This document shows positions 1 through 13,742 of a stretch of DNA of 64,000 nt, one piece after another; the stretch's first letter is position 1; each line of letters begins with the position of its first letter. The DNA lies in NCBI GenBank assembly GCA_022577435.1, contig JAKOON010000068.1:1253488-1317487 (forward strand), written 5' to 3'. Source of the stretch: Embiotoca jacksoni. Its lineage: Eukaryota > Chordata > Actinopteri > Embiotocidae. The position numbers and the translations under genes were made by a program. The notes below the pieces were generated by a model. The model was not told the origin of the DNA and searched no databases. It saw only the letters and a list, made by a program, of their open reading frames with translations.

Positions 1-513
1 ATGATGATGACACACCAGCACCGTCAGGATGCGCCGCACAAGGAGACAACATGGATGATCACATGGTTCATTAAACCTGGACATGAGGTTGAAACGAGAG
101 CTCGACCAATACGGGATTCAGGCTGACATTCATATCAAATTCTTCACAGTAAAATAACTGCAACTAATTCCAGTATTATTTATTTTATTTTATTCTGCTT
201 TGATAAAACTACAAGAAGGATTTTGCAGCATATACAAATTTTTGAAAATTTGTTGAAACAATGAAACAAAGTCAGCCAGAAGCCGATTGGTCGGACTCTT
301 GTCAACCAAAAAAAAACACCAAATTAGATGAGGGTCAGTAAACAAAATGGAAAAGAAGAAGTAAATGGAGGTCAGAGGAAAAGGAAGCTCGGATGGGTTT
401 ATGTTGAGGTGACAAATTAGGGAATTAAAAAGCTGGTTTTTGGAGGGCGGGAGATGAAATCCACCTACAACAAACTCACTCCTGAGGAAGGAAGAAGCTC
501 CTACAGTGTGAAG

Positions 514-558
<45 letters not shown>

Positions 559-2074
559 CCTTTTCCACTGCAGGAAGTAAAAAAATCATCACATAATGTG
601 GAGCTACTGTCTCTATGTGACCACAGTTGTATTACGAGCACATGGGCTTCAACAGGAAGGACGGAGGGAAGCAATCCACAGAGAATTCAGCCTGCCTGCT
701 CTATAAAAAAAATTTTAAAAAATCAATCAACCATCAAAAGCACATTCCTTCCTCCCAAAATACATCTCAGCTCATTGAACGGCAGCTGATCACATCGTAC
801 GATTTATCAATAAAGGTTGTGGGAACATGTTTCTGAATTCTTGACTGAACTGAAGAAATACGGTAAATTTGTCAGCAGCCTTTTTGACTTTAAGGTCAAA
901 TATATTTTATGAAAAACAAAAAAAGTGGTGACAAACTCTCAAAAAAAAACTCAAATCAAACTAGGATATAAAAACATTTTGCGAGGTCATGAACTGTAAC
1001 GCTCATACGATAGCGTTACCTACAACTAAATAACATTATATTTGACTTTTTATATTGAATACGGAGTTCCTCAGGGAAGTATTGTAGGTCCTATTATCTT
1101 TTCATTATCCAGGCTCCCACTGGGAAACATCATTATTCACCCTAATAAATAATAATGAAACACAACTTTATATCTTGGTGTCACTGCAGTTCTTTACCAG
1201 TCTCACCAATAAGACCACAGTAATAGAGGAGGAAGGATGCTTTTGATGGTCTTTGGATAATAAACCCTCGTCATGTTCCTCAGCTTTGGAATCAGTCAAA
1301 CTCCAACAACAACAACAAAAAAACACTCACAAATCACAATGAGTTAAAGGGAATCCAACCCATGCAGAAGAAGAGATTCATGCATTCAAAAAAAAAAAAA
1401 AAAAAATACATAATAAACCTTCTCTGCATTCTCCAAACTGAACTGTAGGATGCACGAAAACAGCCGGCGGACTCACAAACAGCGTCCTATAGAGAGAAGC
1501 CGTGTTCTCGCAAAACACCAGGCCCGCCGCCCGCCTCTCTTTTAAGTAGCCCGAGCCCAAGTTCCCCTCGAAGACGCTCTTCAGAGGGGCAAGGAGGAGA
1601 GGAAGAGGAGGAGAGGAGGAAGAGGAAGAAGAAGAAGAAGAAGAAGAAGAAGAAGAGGAGGCTGTAAAGGAGGAAGGTGACGCCTGACAGAGTTCTTGAC
1701 ACCGAACGAGATTTTCCGAACCACAAAAAGAAAATGAGACCCAAATCTGAACAAATATTTAAAACTACATAAAGAAGGAGAGTTTGTTGTTTTTCTAAAA
1801 CAAATACAGTCAAAATGGATTTAAATCTTAAACCTCAGAGACGGTTTGTAGATGATGGACTGAAGAAGTGTTTTGCATACAAACAGCTCAGAAAAAAAAG
1901 CTGTAAAATAGTTATTATCATTCAAATTTGAGCTACTGAGCCCTAAAATAAGAATAAAAAGCTGTATCAGGATCTTATTACAGATGTAGGCCAAATTTAT
2001 AAAGCTGGATCTGAGTATTTCTTTAGAGGCAAAAAACTACAAATGTGTCACTTTAACATGACATAAAAGCGTTA

Positions 2075-2112
<38 letters not shown>

Positions 2113-2621
2113 CACCTTCGAGATGAGACGGAGTGAAAATAAAGGAAAGAAGTTCAGAAAAGGAGATAAAAAAATAAAAAAAACAGGCTGAAGTGAAGAA
2201 ACCAAAAAGTTTGTTGAAAACGTCTTTGAGTAACGGCAGGTCGGGAAATATTAAGAAATATATTTACCACTTCTAAAAAGGCAAAAATCACATTCAATCT
2301 GTAAACTAAATAAACTAAATAAGCAAAACAAAAAGGAAAAACTGCGAATCAGCTATAAAGCTAAAAAAAAAAGCTTTTAGAAAATTCTATTTATAGATGT
2401 TCAATTTCCCGCCTTCGAGATTCTTCTTCTCTGCTTTTATTTCCTGCAAAGCGCTCGATCATCAATTATTATAACGACCTATAAACAGAGCAGCTCATAA
2501 AACAACGTGAGGATCTACTCGGTAAATGAATTGAAGAAAGTGTTTTAACTTTAATCTGATGACTAATAACAAAAAAGATAAAGACTTCCTCCGCCGCTTG
2601 GTCGGAGCAGGTTCGACTCAC
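1..2621. other. esyt2 intron, low-complexity rich
   Basis: No exon recognised on either strand. Holds a T run at 518-554, A runs at 1387-1406 and 2080-2111, and a purine tract with (GAA)n at about 1590-1662. The remaining esyt2 exons must lie left of position 1. Confidence 0.6.
1590..1662 (+). repeat. Purine-rich (GAA)n/(GGA)n tract
   Basis: About 70 bases almost entirely of G and A on the plus strand, with roughly ten uninterrupted GAA units; on the esyt2 sense strand it is a pyrimidine (TTC)n tract. Confidence 0.9.
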
Positions 2622-2717
2622 CGGCAGGTTTCTGGCCGAATCCAAGAAGATGACGAGCAGCGCCGACGACAGGCCGTCGTTGGCTTGACCGCGATCCGCT
2701 TTGATGCTCGTCAGCAC
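2622..2717 (-). CDS. esyt2: esyt2 coding exon 13, linker and start of C2B
   Basis: Thirty-two codons (residues 456-487), VLTSIKADRGQANDGLSSAL then LVIFLDSARNLP. This is the junction into C2B and the last esyt2 exon I can see. Acceptor CTCTCAG, donor GTGAGT, so the gene continues leftward. Confidence 0.95.
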
Positions 2718-4499
2718 CTGAGAGGGAAGAGAGGAGATTAAAAAAAAAAAAAGACGTCTTCGAAGGCTTCTTGGGACAGATGTTGGGTTCACGCCGTCTC
2801 GAACCTGGTCCAGCTTGTCCGGCGTGTGCAGCGGAGACAACCACTCCAGTTTGAGGTGCAGCTTCCCGGTCGGCACGTCGTCCAGCGCGAACCACTGAGG
2901 AGGAAGAAATGTTCGTTCTTAATGTCAGTAATATTCATATTTTCCGTTTTTCTATCTTCTGTCGGACAAAAAAAAAGTCAAATTCGGTGTGCAAAATTAT
3001 ATTTTTGGGTCGTTTTCACTGTTATAAACATCAGTTTTATTATCAGTGATTTCTGAAGCACAACAGTGATTTATTGTTTATTAAGAATTACTCAAGAAAT
3101 TCAATATTTATAAAAGATGAAGATGTTATAAATATTTTGTAATTGTTGTTCATACATGATCAAATATTGTTATAAAAATGGTCTTTTTTACTATTTAAAT
3201 TCAATGTTAACTTTTCTTTTAACAATAAGAACAGACGTGTATATGTGCATATATGTATATCATTGAATAAACTTGTGAATTATTGTCTTTTTTTTAACAT
3301 ATTTTTACTTACTTTGTTTTAAAAACATTTTATTTTGTTTTGTTTAAAATCTATTTTGTTTATTTTTACATAATGTGAGCAAAAATGTGATGGATCAATA
3401 AAAAAAGGGAAAAAATACAAAAAAATTCAATATCTAAAGAAAAAAATAATAATAATTCAAATTTAAAAAGTGGTTAGTAGAAAATCAAAAAAGTTTCCCT
3501 GACAGGTGATGTCATTAAAATGCTGCAATCATCAAACAGGAAATGACTGACTGATGCGTTTTTACACTCAAATGTTCCTGAAAACTCAGAGACGCAGATC
3601 ACCTCATCGATTTTCTGTTCCTTCTGGAGCTCGGCAATGTCGATCATCAGGCTGAAAAACAAATCAGAAACAACATAATAACAAACGATTATTTACAAGA
3701 ACATATTTCTGCAATATTGTTCTGTAAGTCGTGAAGATTTGAGTCCTGAAAGCAGCAGCGCTACCTTCCCAGGAAGTCGTCTTTATCCGTGTCTTCATCG
3801 AACAGCTCGACCTCCAGATTCTGTGCCGAGTGATCGTAAACCAAAGCCTGAAAACCAGAATAAATAGTATACCACAAAAATGAGTAAAAAGCTGAAATAC
3901 ACCCTGAAAAAGGCTCTTGGAGAGATTTTATTTTGGATTGTGATCAAATTTTGTCTGAGATTTGAACCTAAAAAAATAATAAAAAAAAATTAAAAAAAAA
4001 TCACTTATTTTTTGATTTTCCATTTCTTTAACATCTAAAAAGTAAAACTTAAAATCTTTTTATATTTATGCAATTTTTTTTGTTATCTTCTAAAAGAGCA
4101 AGTGTAAAACTGTTAAATAGTAAAAAGTGGATGGTGGTTAGTTGTTATAATGCTGCAGCCATTAGAAACGTTCTTTATCGTAATTAAACCGATGCTGTCG
4201 CTGTGTGAAAAATAATATATCAAAGAAATTCAAGTTAAAAAAATATATATAGTAAATGAACTTCCTGTTCCTGGAATCCGGACTCACCTCGTACACTTCG
4301 TTCCATTTCGGATTGACGGTCTCGTGGATGACTTTGCTCTGGAAGAGCTGCGTCCCGACCTGGACGACTCCGTACGGGTCCGACTTGCCTTTGATGAGGC
4401 CGCCCAGGAACTTGTCTTTCCCCGGCAGGTCCTGGGCCTCCATCAAGTGGATCCTCAGGATGCCCTGGTGAGGAGGAGGCAGCGATGATGGAGGAAGAA

Positions 4500-4564
<65 letters not shown>

Positions 4565-4894
4565 CTTCGGCACCGGGAAGCGGAGCTGGGCCAGCTGGGC
4601 CTCTCCCACCAGAGGGATGGTGATGCGGTTGGGCAGCACCACGAAGCTGTAGATGATGTCCTGGATGATGTTGTCACACAGGCCACTGAGACAGGAAGAG
4701 AGAGAGAGGGAGGGGAGGTAGAGGAAACAAGACCGGTGAATTGTTTTTAATCTGCATTTCCCCTCTTTGTCCTCTAGATGGCAGCAGCGCCCCGCAGCAC
4801 GGCAGGAACAAATCCCTTCTGGAAGCAACTGCTTCTGGGTCAGTTTTTGCACAGGGATTTCAACACCTATGTAAAGATGGTACAAAAAGGAGCT

Positions 4895-4978
<84 letters not shown>

Positions 4979-5092
4979 CATAAATGCTGTTATTCAAACA
5001 GAAGGCAGTTAAAAAAATTTAAAAAAAGGTGACCAGGTTTTCCTGCTGTTTCAGGGCAAAAATGCAAATTGTCACTGAGGAAACCTGAGTGC

Positions 5093-5173
<81 letters not shown>

Positions 5174-7214
5174 AAGACGAGGGTGGGGCGAGTGCAGATC
5201 TGTAGCTGAATGACACACACACACACGATTTCCTTTAAACTGGTAGAACCAGGAAAGCTACATTTCACAGGGTGGAGTCTGGTGTAAACCGCAGTGAGTT
5301 TCTCTGCTGCAGACAAACAGTAAGCTGACAGGAAACATCAACGATAATACAGTTAGCAGCGAGCTAACAGTCATCCGGGCGATGGGTGGGGGTTGAGGTG
5401 TGGGGGGGGAGGTTAACCACCTTCAAGGTTACGTTTCAGGCTCTCTTGTTGTTGTTATTGATGTGCGTGTAAACTGGGCTCGTAAACAAAAAACTGGAAG
5501 TGCAATAAAACATCAATAAGACTTCTGAAAACAGGTCTTCTTGAATCTTCTTTTCTAATGAATGAGGGATTATTTTCAGATGGACCTCCAGAAAACTAAT
5601 AAGAAGGAGTGACTTTAGCTAACAACACCGAGATAACTGATGGACACATTTTATTCACTTTGGATTTGATGAGAGAAGTTGAATGGGAGTCTATGGAGCC
5701 GGAGGCTTTTTGGAGCCGACCTCTAGTGGCACTCGCTGGTATTGCAGCTGAAGACACTTCTGGATCGGAACCATTTTACAGACCTGAAGCTACAAACTCT
5801 TTTATATCCACACTTAACAGCATTGTGCTGTACGTTGCCGTAAAACTCAGATTCTTCACTTTTTAGTTGCAGAAAATGTACAATTTTTAAGTCATTACAG
5901 CATTTAAGAATAGTTTGAGTTTGGAAATGTTGCGGTGGAACAAAAGAAAGAAGGTGCCGGCCAATAAAGTTAACTAACTGGCTCATAAAAAACAAAAAAA
6001 TCCAGCCAAAAACGAAAGCATGTGGAGCGATGAAGCTTTCAGTGTCTGCATTTTTTCCTGCCGAAACGTCCTTCCCACTCTGCAAAAGGTTTTATATGGA
6101 ATAAAAAGGCTCCGTCCATCCAGAAGATCAACGAAATCACTAACAGGAGTCGTGTGTGGAAACGCTTCTCCCACAACGTAACACCACATCTCCGTCTGCG
6201 GCTCTCCTCTCGTAATCGGGTTTCTAAAAATACCGGCACTCAGCGGGGAAAAGTAAAAGTCATAATCCATCCTGTGATGTGGAGGTTAATGTGACGGGTT
6301 TCAGCAGCAGAGGCCGAGAGTCGCGGCGGGATCGGACTCTCTTCAAAAGCTTCATTTTCTCATCACGACGAGCGGCCGGGACTCGAAAGGGCTCGGCGGC
6401 TTTTTCAGTTTCAGAGCCGGGAGATTTTAGGACAAAAGAATTAAAACTGTAGAAGAAGCTGCAGTTTTTTTTCTGTTGAAATGTTATAAAACATTTTTTT
6501 TTTAACTGTAAATCAGTCAATCAAATGTTAATAGGTACAAATTACCAACATTTAAAACAAATACACTTCAGAGTTAATGTGATTTTTAAGCTGTATTTAT
6601 TCTTTTTATAAAAGACGTTGACTTTGGACTGCAAACTGTTTTTGCAACTTTTTTAGCTTTAAATTAGCATTCAGTATTTTTTTATGTGCAAATATATATT
6701 AAAAAAAAATCCCCTGCACAGGCTGTGTTGTGTTTAATGTTACACATCATAATTGGCACAAATTGAAAATCAACCAGGCAGTTGGGAAAATACGAACCGT
6801 GGATCTGAATGAAGCATTTCAAGATGTGCTGTATGAATGCGTTTCCTCAAACTAACGTTTTCACAACCAATGAATATTTATGAATCTATAATTCCCAAAA
6901 TAAATTGTAATAATTGACTTCGTGAGCTATTAAATTTATCATCTCTGTCTTTTAATTTGAACGAGGATTTTAAATTAGCAACGTCTCGGTAACGTGTCCT
7001 TTGCTTTCACCGACAGGCAGGTTGCAGTTGAAGCCCGCTGACACCATAATAACACTTTAAATATTCCCATAATGCATTGCTTCTCCTCTACTTTTCATAT
7101 GACAGATGGAGAAATAAAGTTTACCTGAATAAAATGCTAATAATGACACGCTGAGATCAAAACATATGGCAGTTTCTACATGTGGGAAGCCACCTGGTCA
7201 TGAATATCAAAGAC

Positions 7215-7299
<85 letters not shown>

Positions 7300-9005
7300 T
7301 TTTGATGACACAGTAAACTGAATAATTCCAATTAAAAGCAGCGGCTGCACAAACAGCAATAAAAGTCATGCAAATAGACCGACTACACCTCGTTCAGACA
7401 GATGAAATCTCCAGAGGTTCTGGTTCTGAACCGGTCCGGCCTCAGGACCAACATTTTGCATTAAGTCATTAAAATGCAACCCAAATTTAATTTTTCTTTT
7501 TTCTAAATTCAAAAAAACAAGTATAACCTCTAAAATCCAAACAAAAAGCACTGGTTCGACAATCCTCCAGCAGACTTTCAAAAATGTTTACAGACTAAAA
7601 GTTATTTTAGTTATTTACTTACTTGACACCAGGAATGTCCAACATGTTTGTAAGTCCCGTCCAGTTGATGTCCAGCAGCTGAAAGACAGAAAAAGAAGTG
7701 AGGATTTAGATTCAGATAAAAGAAAAGAGACAAAACTTGATCTCTGCTCCGACAAACTTGTTCCTGTTAACGATAAAAAGATTTTTTTTAAAAACTCTGC
7801 AAAATTTAGACATTTTCAGACTTGAGTTTTGGAAGATTGACCAAGTTTTGTGTAAAATTTGTCCCCAGAAGTGTCATATTTGAAATTCCCCGACTTTTCC
7901 CTGAATTTCACCGACTAAAAAGCAGAATTTTAATGACCTGTAATAAATGGAAAAACCAGGACAAAACTTTACAATTTAGTTTTTCCATCGTCGACTCTTG
8001 ACACTCTTTGAAGTCGTCATTTTGCAAGAAAAAAAGCTTCTTTCCCGCTCACGAAATACGGAAAAACGTGAAATAGAAAATAATAAATGTTTATAAACGG
8101 CAACTAAAATTTAAATGTGCCTGATTTTCTTTTTCATACAACCTTTATTTGTACTCGAGAATTGAGGTTGACTCTTCATTTACGACGACATCGTGTCATT
8201 TACAGAGCAAAAGAACAAATAAAAACACCGTTGAGCTTCTAGTTAAACATTTAACTGTCAGGTGAAGGAAGATGAACCTGAAAGATGAATTAAAATCTAC
8301 AAAAACATAAAATAAGAAGCATTAAAGTATACGTTATGTAGTTTGAGTGTAAAACCACAGTTATATAAAACGATTACAAGAACGGGTTTGGAGATTTTAA
8401 AAATCACGCTTCAGGAAATGAGTGAATGGAGTGAAGTGGATTCGATTTTTGTATTTTTATTCTGGTATAAATGACGAGCAGACCATAATCCTTAAAAGCA
8501 GGACGCCGCTGTTGTACGAGCTGGATGATGAAACCCAACACTGCAGGCGGCAACACGTTCCCTTTTTCTTTCCTTCTTTTTTTTTACACGGGTCTGAATA
8601 CGAACAACTGGGATCCTAACCTGGTTTTCTGTCCCAGTTAACGAGGCCGGGACTTCAAACTGGGTTACCTGAGGAACCGGATCGGGAGGAGCTTTAACAT
8701 GACACATTCCTGACACGCCCCTGTCACGTCCTGGTCGGTAGGTTTTAAAATATATTATAGATAGATAATATATTTTAAAAAAATAGCTCGTCCAAATATG
8801 GTCACTTCCGGCTCCAAAATATTGACTACAAAACCGAAACCGTAAATCTTGTGGACAGTTGTTTTTTTCTTAAAGTAGGTTATCGCCTGACTGAATAACA
8901 GGTGCCCGTTTTCAGGGTTTTAACATATATGTGGATTTTAAAGTGGAAATAGACTAATTCATTACGTATTATTAGGATATTATGGAGGTCTGCGCACACG
9001 AGTCG

Positions 9006-9059
<54 letters not shown>

Positions 9060-12000
9060 TGAGATTAAGAGTGACTGCGAAGCTGAAAAAGGTTATAAAA
9101 GCGGCTTAAAATGTCAAATGCTGGAAGCCGGCAGTGCCGCTGCAGCAGATGAAGAGCAGAGAAGTGTACGAGCAAAGCCGCGGAAAATACAGCTGTTCTC
9201 ATTGTTAAATCAGACGATAGATAACATATAAAAAATAACGTTAAACTGGTGAACTTTCCTTTATAAATTATTACTCAGTGCAGTGGAGCAGACGTGCAAC
9301 TTTCTGTGGCCTAGTTGGCACGTAGACCGCAGCAGACCATTGGTACAGGAAGAGAATAAATGCAGCGGGGGCGGGAGGGGTGGTGGTGGTGGTGGTGGGC
9401 GGGGGGGGAGGGGGAGGAGGACTGACTCACTAGCTAAAGTAATGTCATTACATAAGAGACTAAAATGACTGAGAAAAACTGCTTTATTTGATTATTATCT
9501 ATTTTAGCACCCAAACTGAGTCAAAGCTTGGCTAACTTTTGTTTGTATGAAGGTTTCTTTCTTAAAGTGCAATACCATTGAGGGCCACTAGGGGCTCCAA
9601 TAGACTTCCATTCAAAAAGCATCAACTTCTCTCATGAAATACAAAAGTCAATAAATGTTCTCCGCAAGTTTTTATGGTGTCATTAGCTAAACTCCCTCCT
9701 TGTGATCATAGGTGGGCGGGGCATAGTGTCCTCATGTTCTCAGTTAGCTCCACCCTTTGCACTTCCAAATATGGTAAAAAAAGAAAACTATGGCAACTGC
9801 CAAACTGCCAAATCAACGGGTGACATCATGCCAATGTTAGTCATTTGGTATGAGTATAGTTACCACAGAGCGTGTAACTATAAGGTTTGTTGTTCCTTTT
9901 GATTATCAGGACAGCAAATCAGATCGGGGACAAAATGCACCTAAAAACAACAAATGAAAACCCTTCTTCTAAATGGAGCCTGATTTGTACACAACAGAAG
10001 TGTAAGCTGGCAGAGCTTCAACCTGCCGGCAGCCAAAGTGGCCAGATGTTCAAATAATGCATAACTGCAGGTAAACAAAAAATACACAACGCCCGGTATG
10101 TGACAGCAATGTGAAGCAATGCAGCATGACAATGCACCATTGTTCAGTCAGCTCAGGACAACGTCAGGTGTTTATTGTGTTGAAACACTGCAAGATTTAA
10201 TCCGCATGACTCATCCTGAACTCCTGTTCTCATCACGTGTAATTACATGCATGCTTTCTTCCTGAATTTTTAAATTGTTGCTCCATTTTGAAACCTCCCA
10301 GTCACTCAGGGCAACGAGCTAAACTCTCACCAGGCTCCAGACCTGATTTATGACTTACTACAGTTAAATTATCTGGGTGAAAAAAACATCAGTAACATCT
10401 GCAAATTGTTTATTATCATAAAAAACTTCAACTTTTTTTTACAAAAGCATCTTTGCAAGAAGTGACACAGATCATGTGCAGGAAAACAACCAACTTCCTA
10501 TTCAGGGAAATGTTGATTGATGAGATTCGACCTCAAACTCTGCAGCTGGAGAGCAATTTTAAAAAGTAGGTTAATGCGTGACAAAGAGGAAACGTCTCTT
10601 AATTCACGTTCTTTTACATGAACGTTGTCGACTCTTCGTGTCCGGATATAAAACCACAACTGATTCAAGCTCTTGTGTGTCAAACTGCTTCAAGACTTTA
10701 AGATTTTACAGCTGCTTGCAAAAACTATGTTTTTCTGGTTGTGGTGAAATGTGATTATTTTTTTTTCTGCAATCCAGTCAAAAAGCTAAATATTCTCCGT
10801 TTTTTAGGTTTTTAAAAGGTGAAGATTGGCAGCTTTTCTTAGTCACACCAGAGGTGGACTTTCCCACAGTTCACAGCGAAAATGGTGACGTATATAAAAG
10901 AAAAACGTGGTTGTCCTGAAATCACAACAAAATGAAACCACAAAATAAACCAAGCATGGATGGTGTTTGAAAATAAATCCACCAGCCAACATTTTCATGG
11001 ACTAGATGGTTCATTTATAATCTGCACATCAGTCGATACTAAAAACAAATTAATGATCAGCCCGATAGACTGACAGTGCAGGGTAACAGCAGTGATGTCA
11101 TTTCCTTTGTGGAAAAGATGTTGAAAGGAAGAGGTGGCATTTAAAAAAAAAAAAAAAAAGCAGCTTGTTGAGTGAAACTCAACCCAGAAGTTTTTGAAGC
11201 TTTTGAGGGTAATTTTTGTTTTCCCTCTGGGTGATGGTATCAAAGCCTGAATCGGGAAGATAAAACCGTGTTTGAGGACAGGAAGGAAGACGGCAGTCAG
11301 GAGAAGGAGGAATGCACCGATGTGGGATGATCTGCAGCGTCGGCAGCGTTCAGGAAGAAACCAAATAAAAAACCGTTGGTCTCGGTAGAAACCGGAGAGC
11401 AGCAGCCGGGTCAAGATCAGGAAAATACATACGGGACGAGGTCGATGATGTCACTGACTACGTATGTACAGGTTTAGAAATGTTATTGTATCAATATTTA
11501 AGCTGGAGAGGATTTTTTTTATTTTATTTTGTTTAATTCTCTATAAAATATATATATACACAGCTGTAAAAGTAGAAGAAAAGGAAAAGTAGTTGACTTT
11601 TTTTTATTATTTGACTGCATAAGTTGCTGAAACTGAAATAAAAACTAAGTTTTTGTATTTTAAGTGTTTGGTTTTTTTGCAAAACATTTGAACTTCTTGC
11701 TCCATAGTTTTGGCATTTTGGCACACTGTCAAAGCCTGAGGTCAGAGGTCGCGGTACTCACGGGTTTCTTGAGGAAGAAGACGGACAGGGCTCCGATCAG
11801 AGGCATGTCGCCCAGCAGCGGCTCCATCACCACACGCATCACCCCGTGAAGCTGCAAGAAAAAAAAACACACAAAAAAAAACACAACATCATGAGTCAGC
11901 GTTCTGTCCGCTGTCAGTCTTTTAAACATGTTAACTTTTGACTGGTTCATAGAACTTCATCAGATCAGCTGCTTTTCTTTCTTTGGTTCCTGCTGTGAGT

Positions 12001-13711
12001 CAGACTACATGTGGATCCTTTTTTTTAATTTTTTTTTTAACGGTGTGCAGAAGGCAGGACGAACCAGAAACTGACTCGAGTGATTCACAGAGGAAAAATA
12101 CAAAAGACAAAAAGGTCGGGATCATCTTGTTCTTTCGTCCTCATTAGAAGGGTTGGGCAACAGAAACTATATGTTTTGCTCTAATATTATTTAAGAAAAA
12201 TAATAGATGCTAGACAGATAATTCAAAGAATAATTTGTGCAGGTTGATGCATTTTTCATGCCAGTGTCTCCCCCCCCTTCGTAGCTCTGCAGTGACTCAG
12301 ACTTCAGACATGCAGACTTGCCCGTCTGCAGCACCAAATTTGGTCGCGGCTCGCTCTGAGTAATCAAACACCAACGTTTACTCATCAAAACGGGCGCAGA
12401 GGAAAGATGGGAGATAGCCTTGTGTACGCCTCTACTGTGGCCCGAAGGAAGAAGAGGAGGCTCTGATAATCACGCTCGGCGAGATAATGCTCCATCAGAG
12501 GAGAAGATGTCGCTTTCAAATGAAAGACAGAAAAAAAAAAGAGGAAAAGCGTATGAGTCATGATTCACGATAAGCTCCTCGACTTCATTCCTCCAGCAGC
12601 CTTGTGAAGGAATCCGTCTACTGAAAAAAATCTGAGCCGCACACAAAAGGCAAATATTGACCGCGCGGCCGTTTTAAATCTCCCCGACGTTCACTTTCTA
12701 CTTTCTGTCTCTGAACGGCAAACATGGCCCGATCCTGAGCCAACAGCCGAGTGGATAACGCCTCATTTTATCGGTCCTCTGTCAACACGTTATGTAAAAG
12801 CCCATCTGCAGAGGCCGAAGGGTTAAAGGTCACGGTCGGAGGTAAAGTAATAAACCACCTCTCGTTTGGGTTCTTTACTGTGTTTTGTACCATATTTATT
12901 CATTCAAACTTTATTTAAATCTCAAACAAACTCCCGTTTCCTAAAAAAAAAGTTGGAACCCCGTGAAAAATGTAAAACAAAGAACAGGAACGCAATAATT
13001 TGCAAATCACGTGAATCCAGATTTGATGGAATTTAAAGACAACAAATCAAATGGTGGAAAAGGAGACATTTTATTGTTTTGATGTCAGCAACACGTCCCA
13101 AAAAAAGTTTACCGCTGCGTTGCATTACTTCTTCTTTTTTACAACACTCTGTAAACTTTTGGGAACTGAGGAGACCGGTTGCTGGAGTTTTGAAAGTGAA
13201 ATGTGGTCCCATTCTTGCCAGAAAATCAGCAAAGATTCACTGTTTTCAGCATTTTCAAATTGCTAAGATTTGCTTCTGTTCAATTTCATATCCCTGTAAA
13301 TTAAATACGTTTATATTCAGGACTGCTAGTTGGACAAATCACCCATCTTCGATACGTGATACGGTGAATTTACAACCCCCTCCCAGAAAGGCGTATCATA
13401 CCTGGATACTTTGGATCCCGGCCCTGATGTAGTACTTCTTGATGTCCACGTCAATCTCCGTGTTCCCGACGAAACTAAACGGAAGGAAGAAATGCAGGAG
13501 GCGATTAATACGATAACAACAAGAGAAGGAAGAATAAAAACATTAAAAAGCAGCATGAAATCCAACAGTTAGTGAGTGTGGGAGTTGTTTTTATTTACCT
13601 GACCTGCAGGTCCATGATCACCTGCCTCTTGTCCACATTCTCCGTGTAAACTTTGACCCCGTTCACCCTCAGCGGCTGCAAGAGACACGGAGCTGAAAGT
13701 GAGCAAATCTG

Positions 13712-13742
<31 letters not shown>

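Larger units (their letters stand above)
4686..7622. other. esyt2 intron between coding exons 8 and 7
   Basis: Non-coding. Contains two opposed GT/CA arrays near its left end, a dispersed repeat copy at 5551-5815 and a GT array at 7217-7298. Long translated frames across the microsatellites are artefacts. Confidence 0.8.
7679..11761. other. esyt2 intron between coding exons 7 and 6
   Basis: Non-coding. Holds a 16-bp perfect palindrome at 8743-8780, a fragment of the family A tail near 8788-8820, a GT array at 9009-9058, a G-rich tract at 9365-9421 and a family A copy at 9540-9905. Confidence 0.8.

Noticed and set aside
1..2621. Possible further esyt2 C2B/C2C exons
   Set aside because: No segment translating to the expected C2B continuation was found, so the gene is treated as continuing outside the window.
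4235..4981. A 248-codon minus-strand frame rich in His-Thr
   Set aside because: It runs through two CA arrays, introns and the wrong frame of esyt2 exons 8 and 9.
5609..5866. An 85-codon frame starting MTLANNTEI and a near-identical one at 47396-47593 (minus)
   Set aside because: The frames are alike because they are copies of the same repeat with almost the same DNA. More diverged copies break the frame, and there is no recognised domain.
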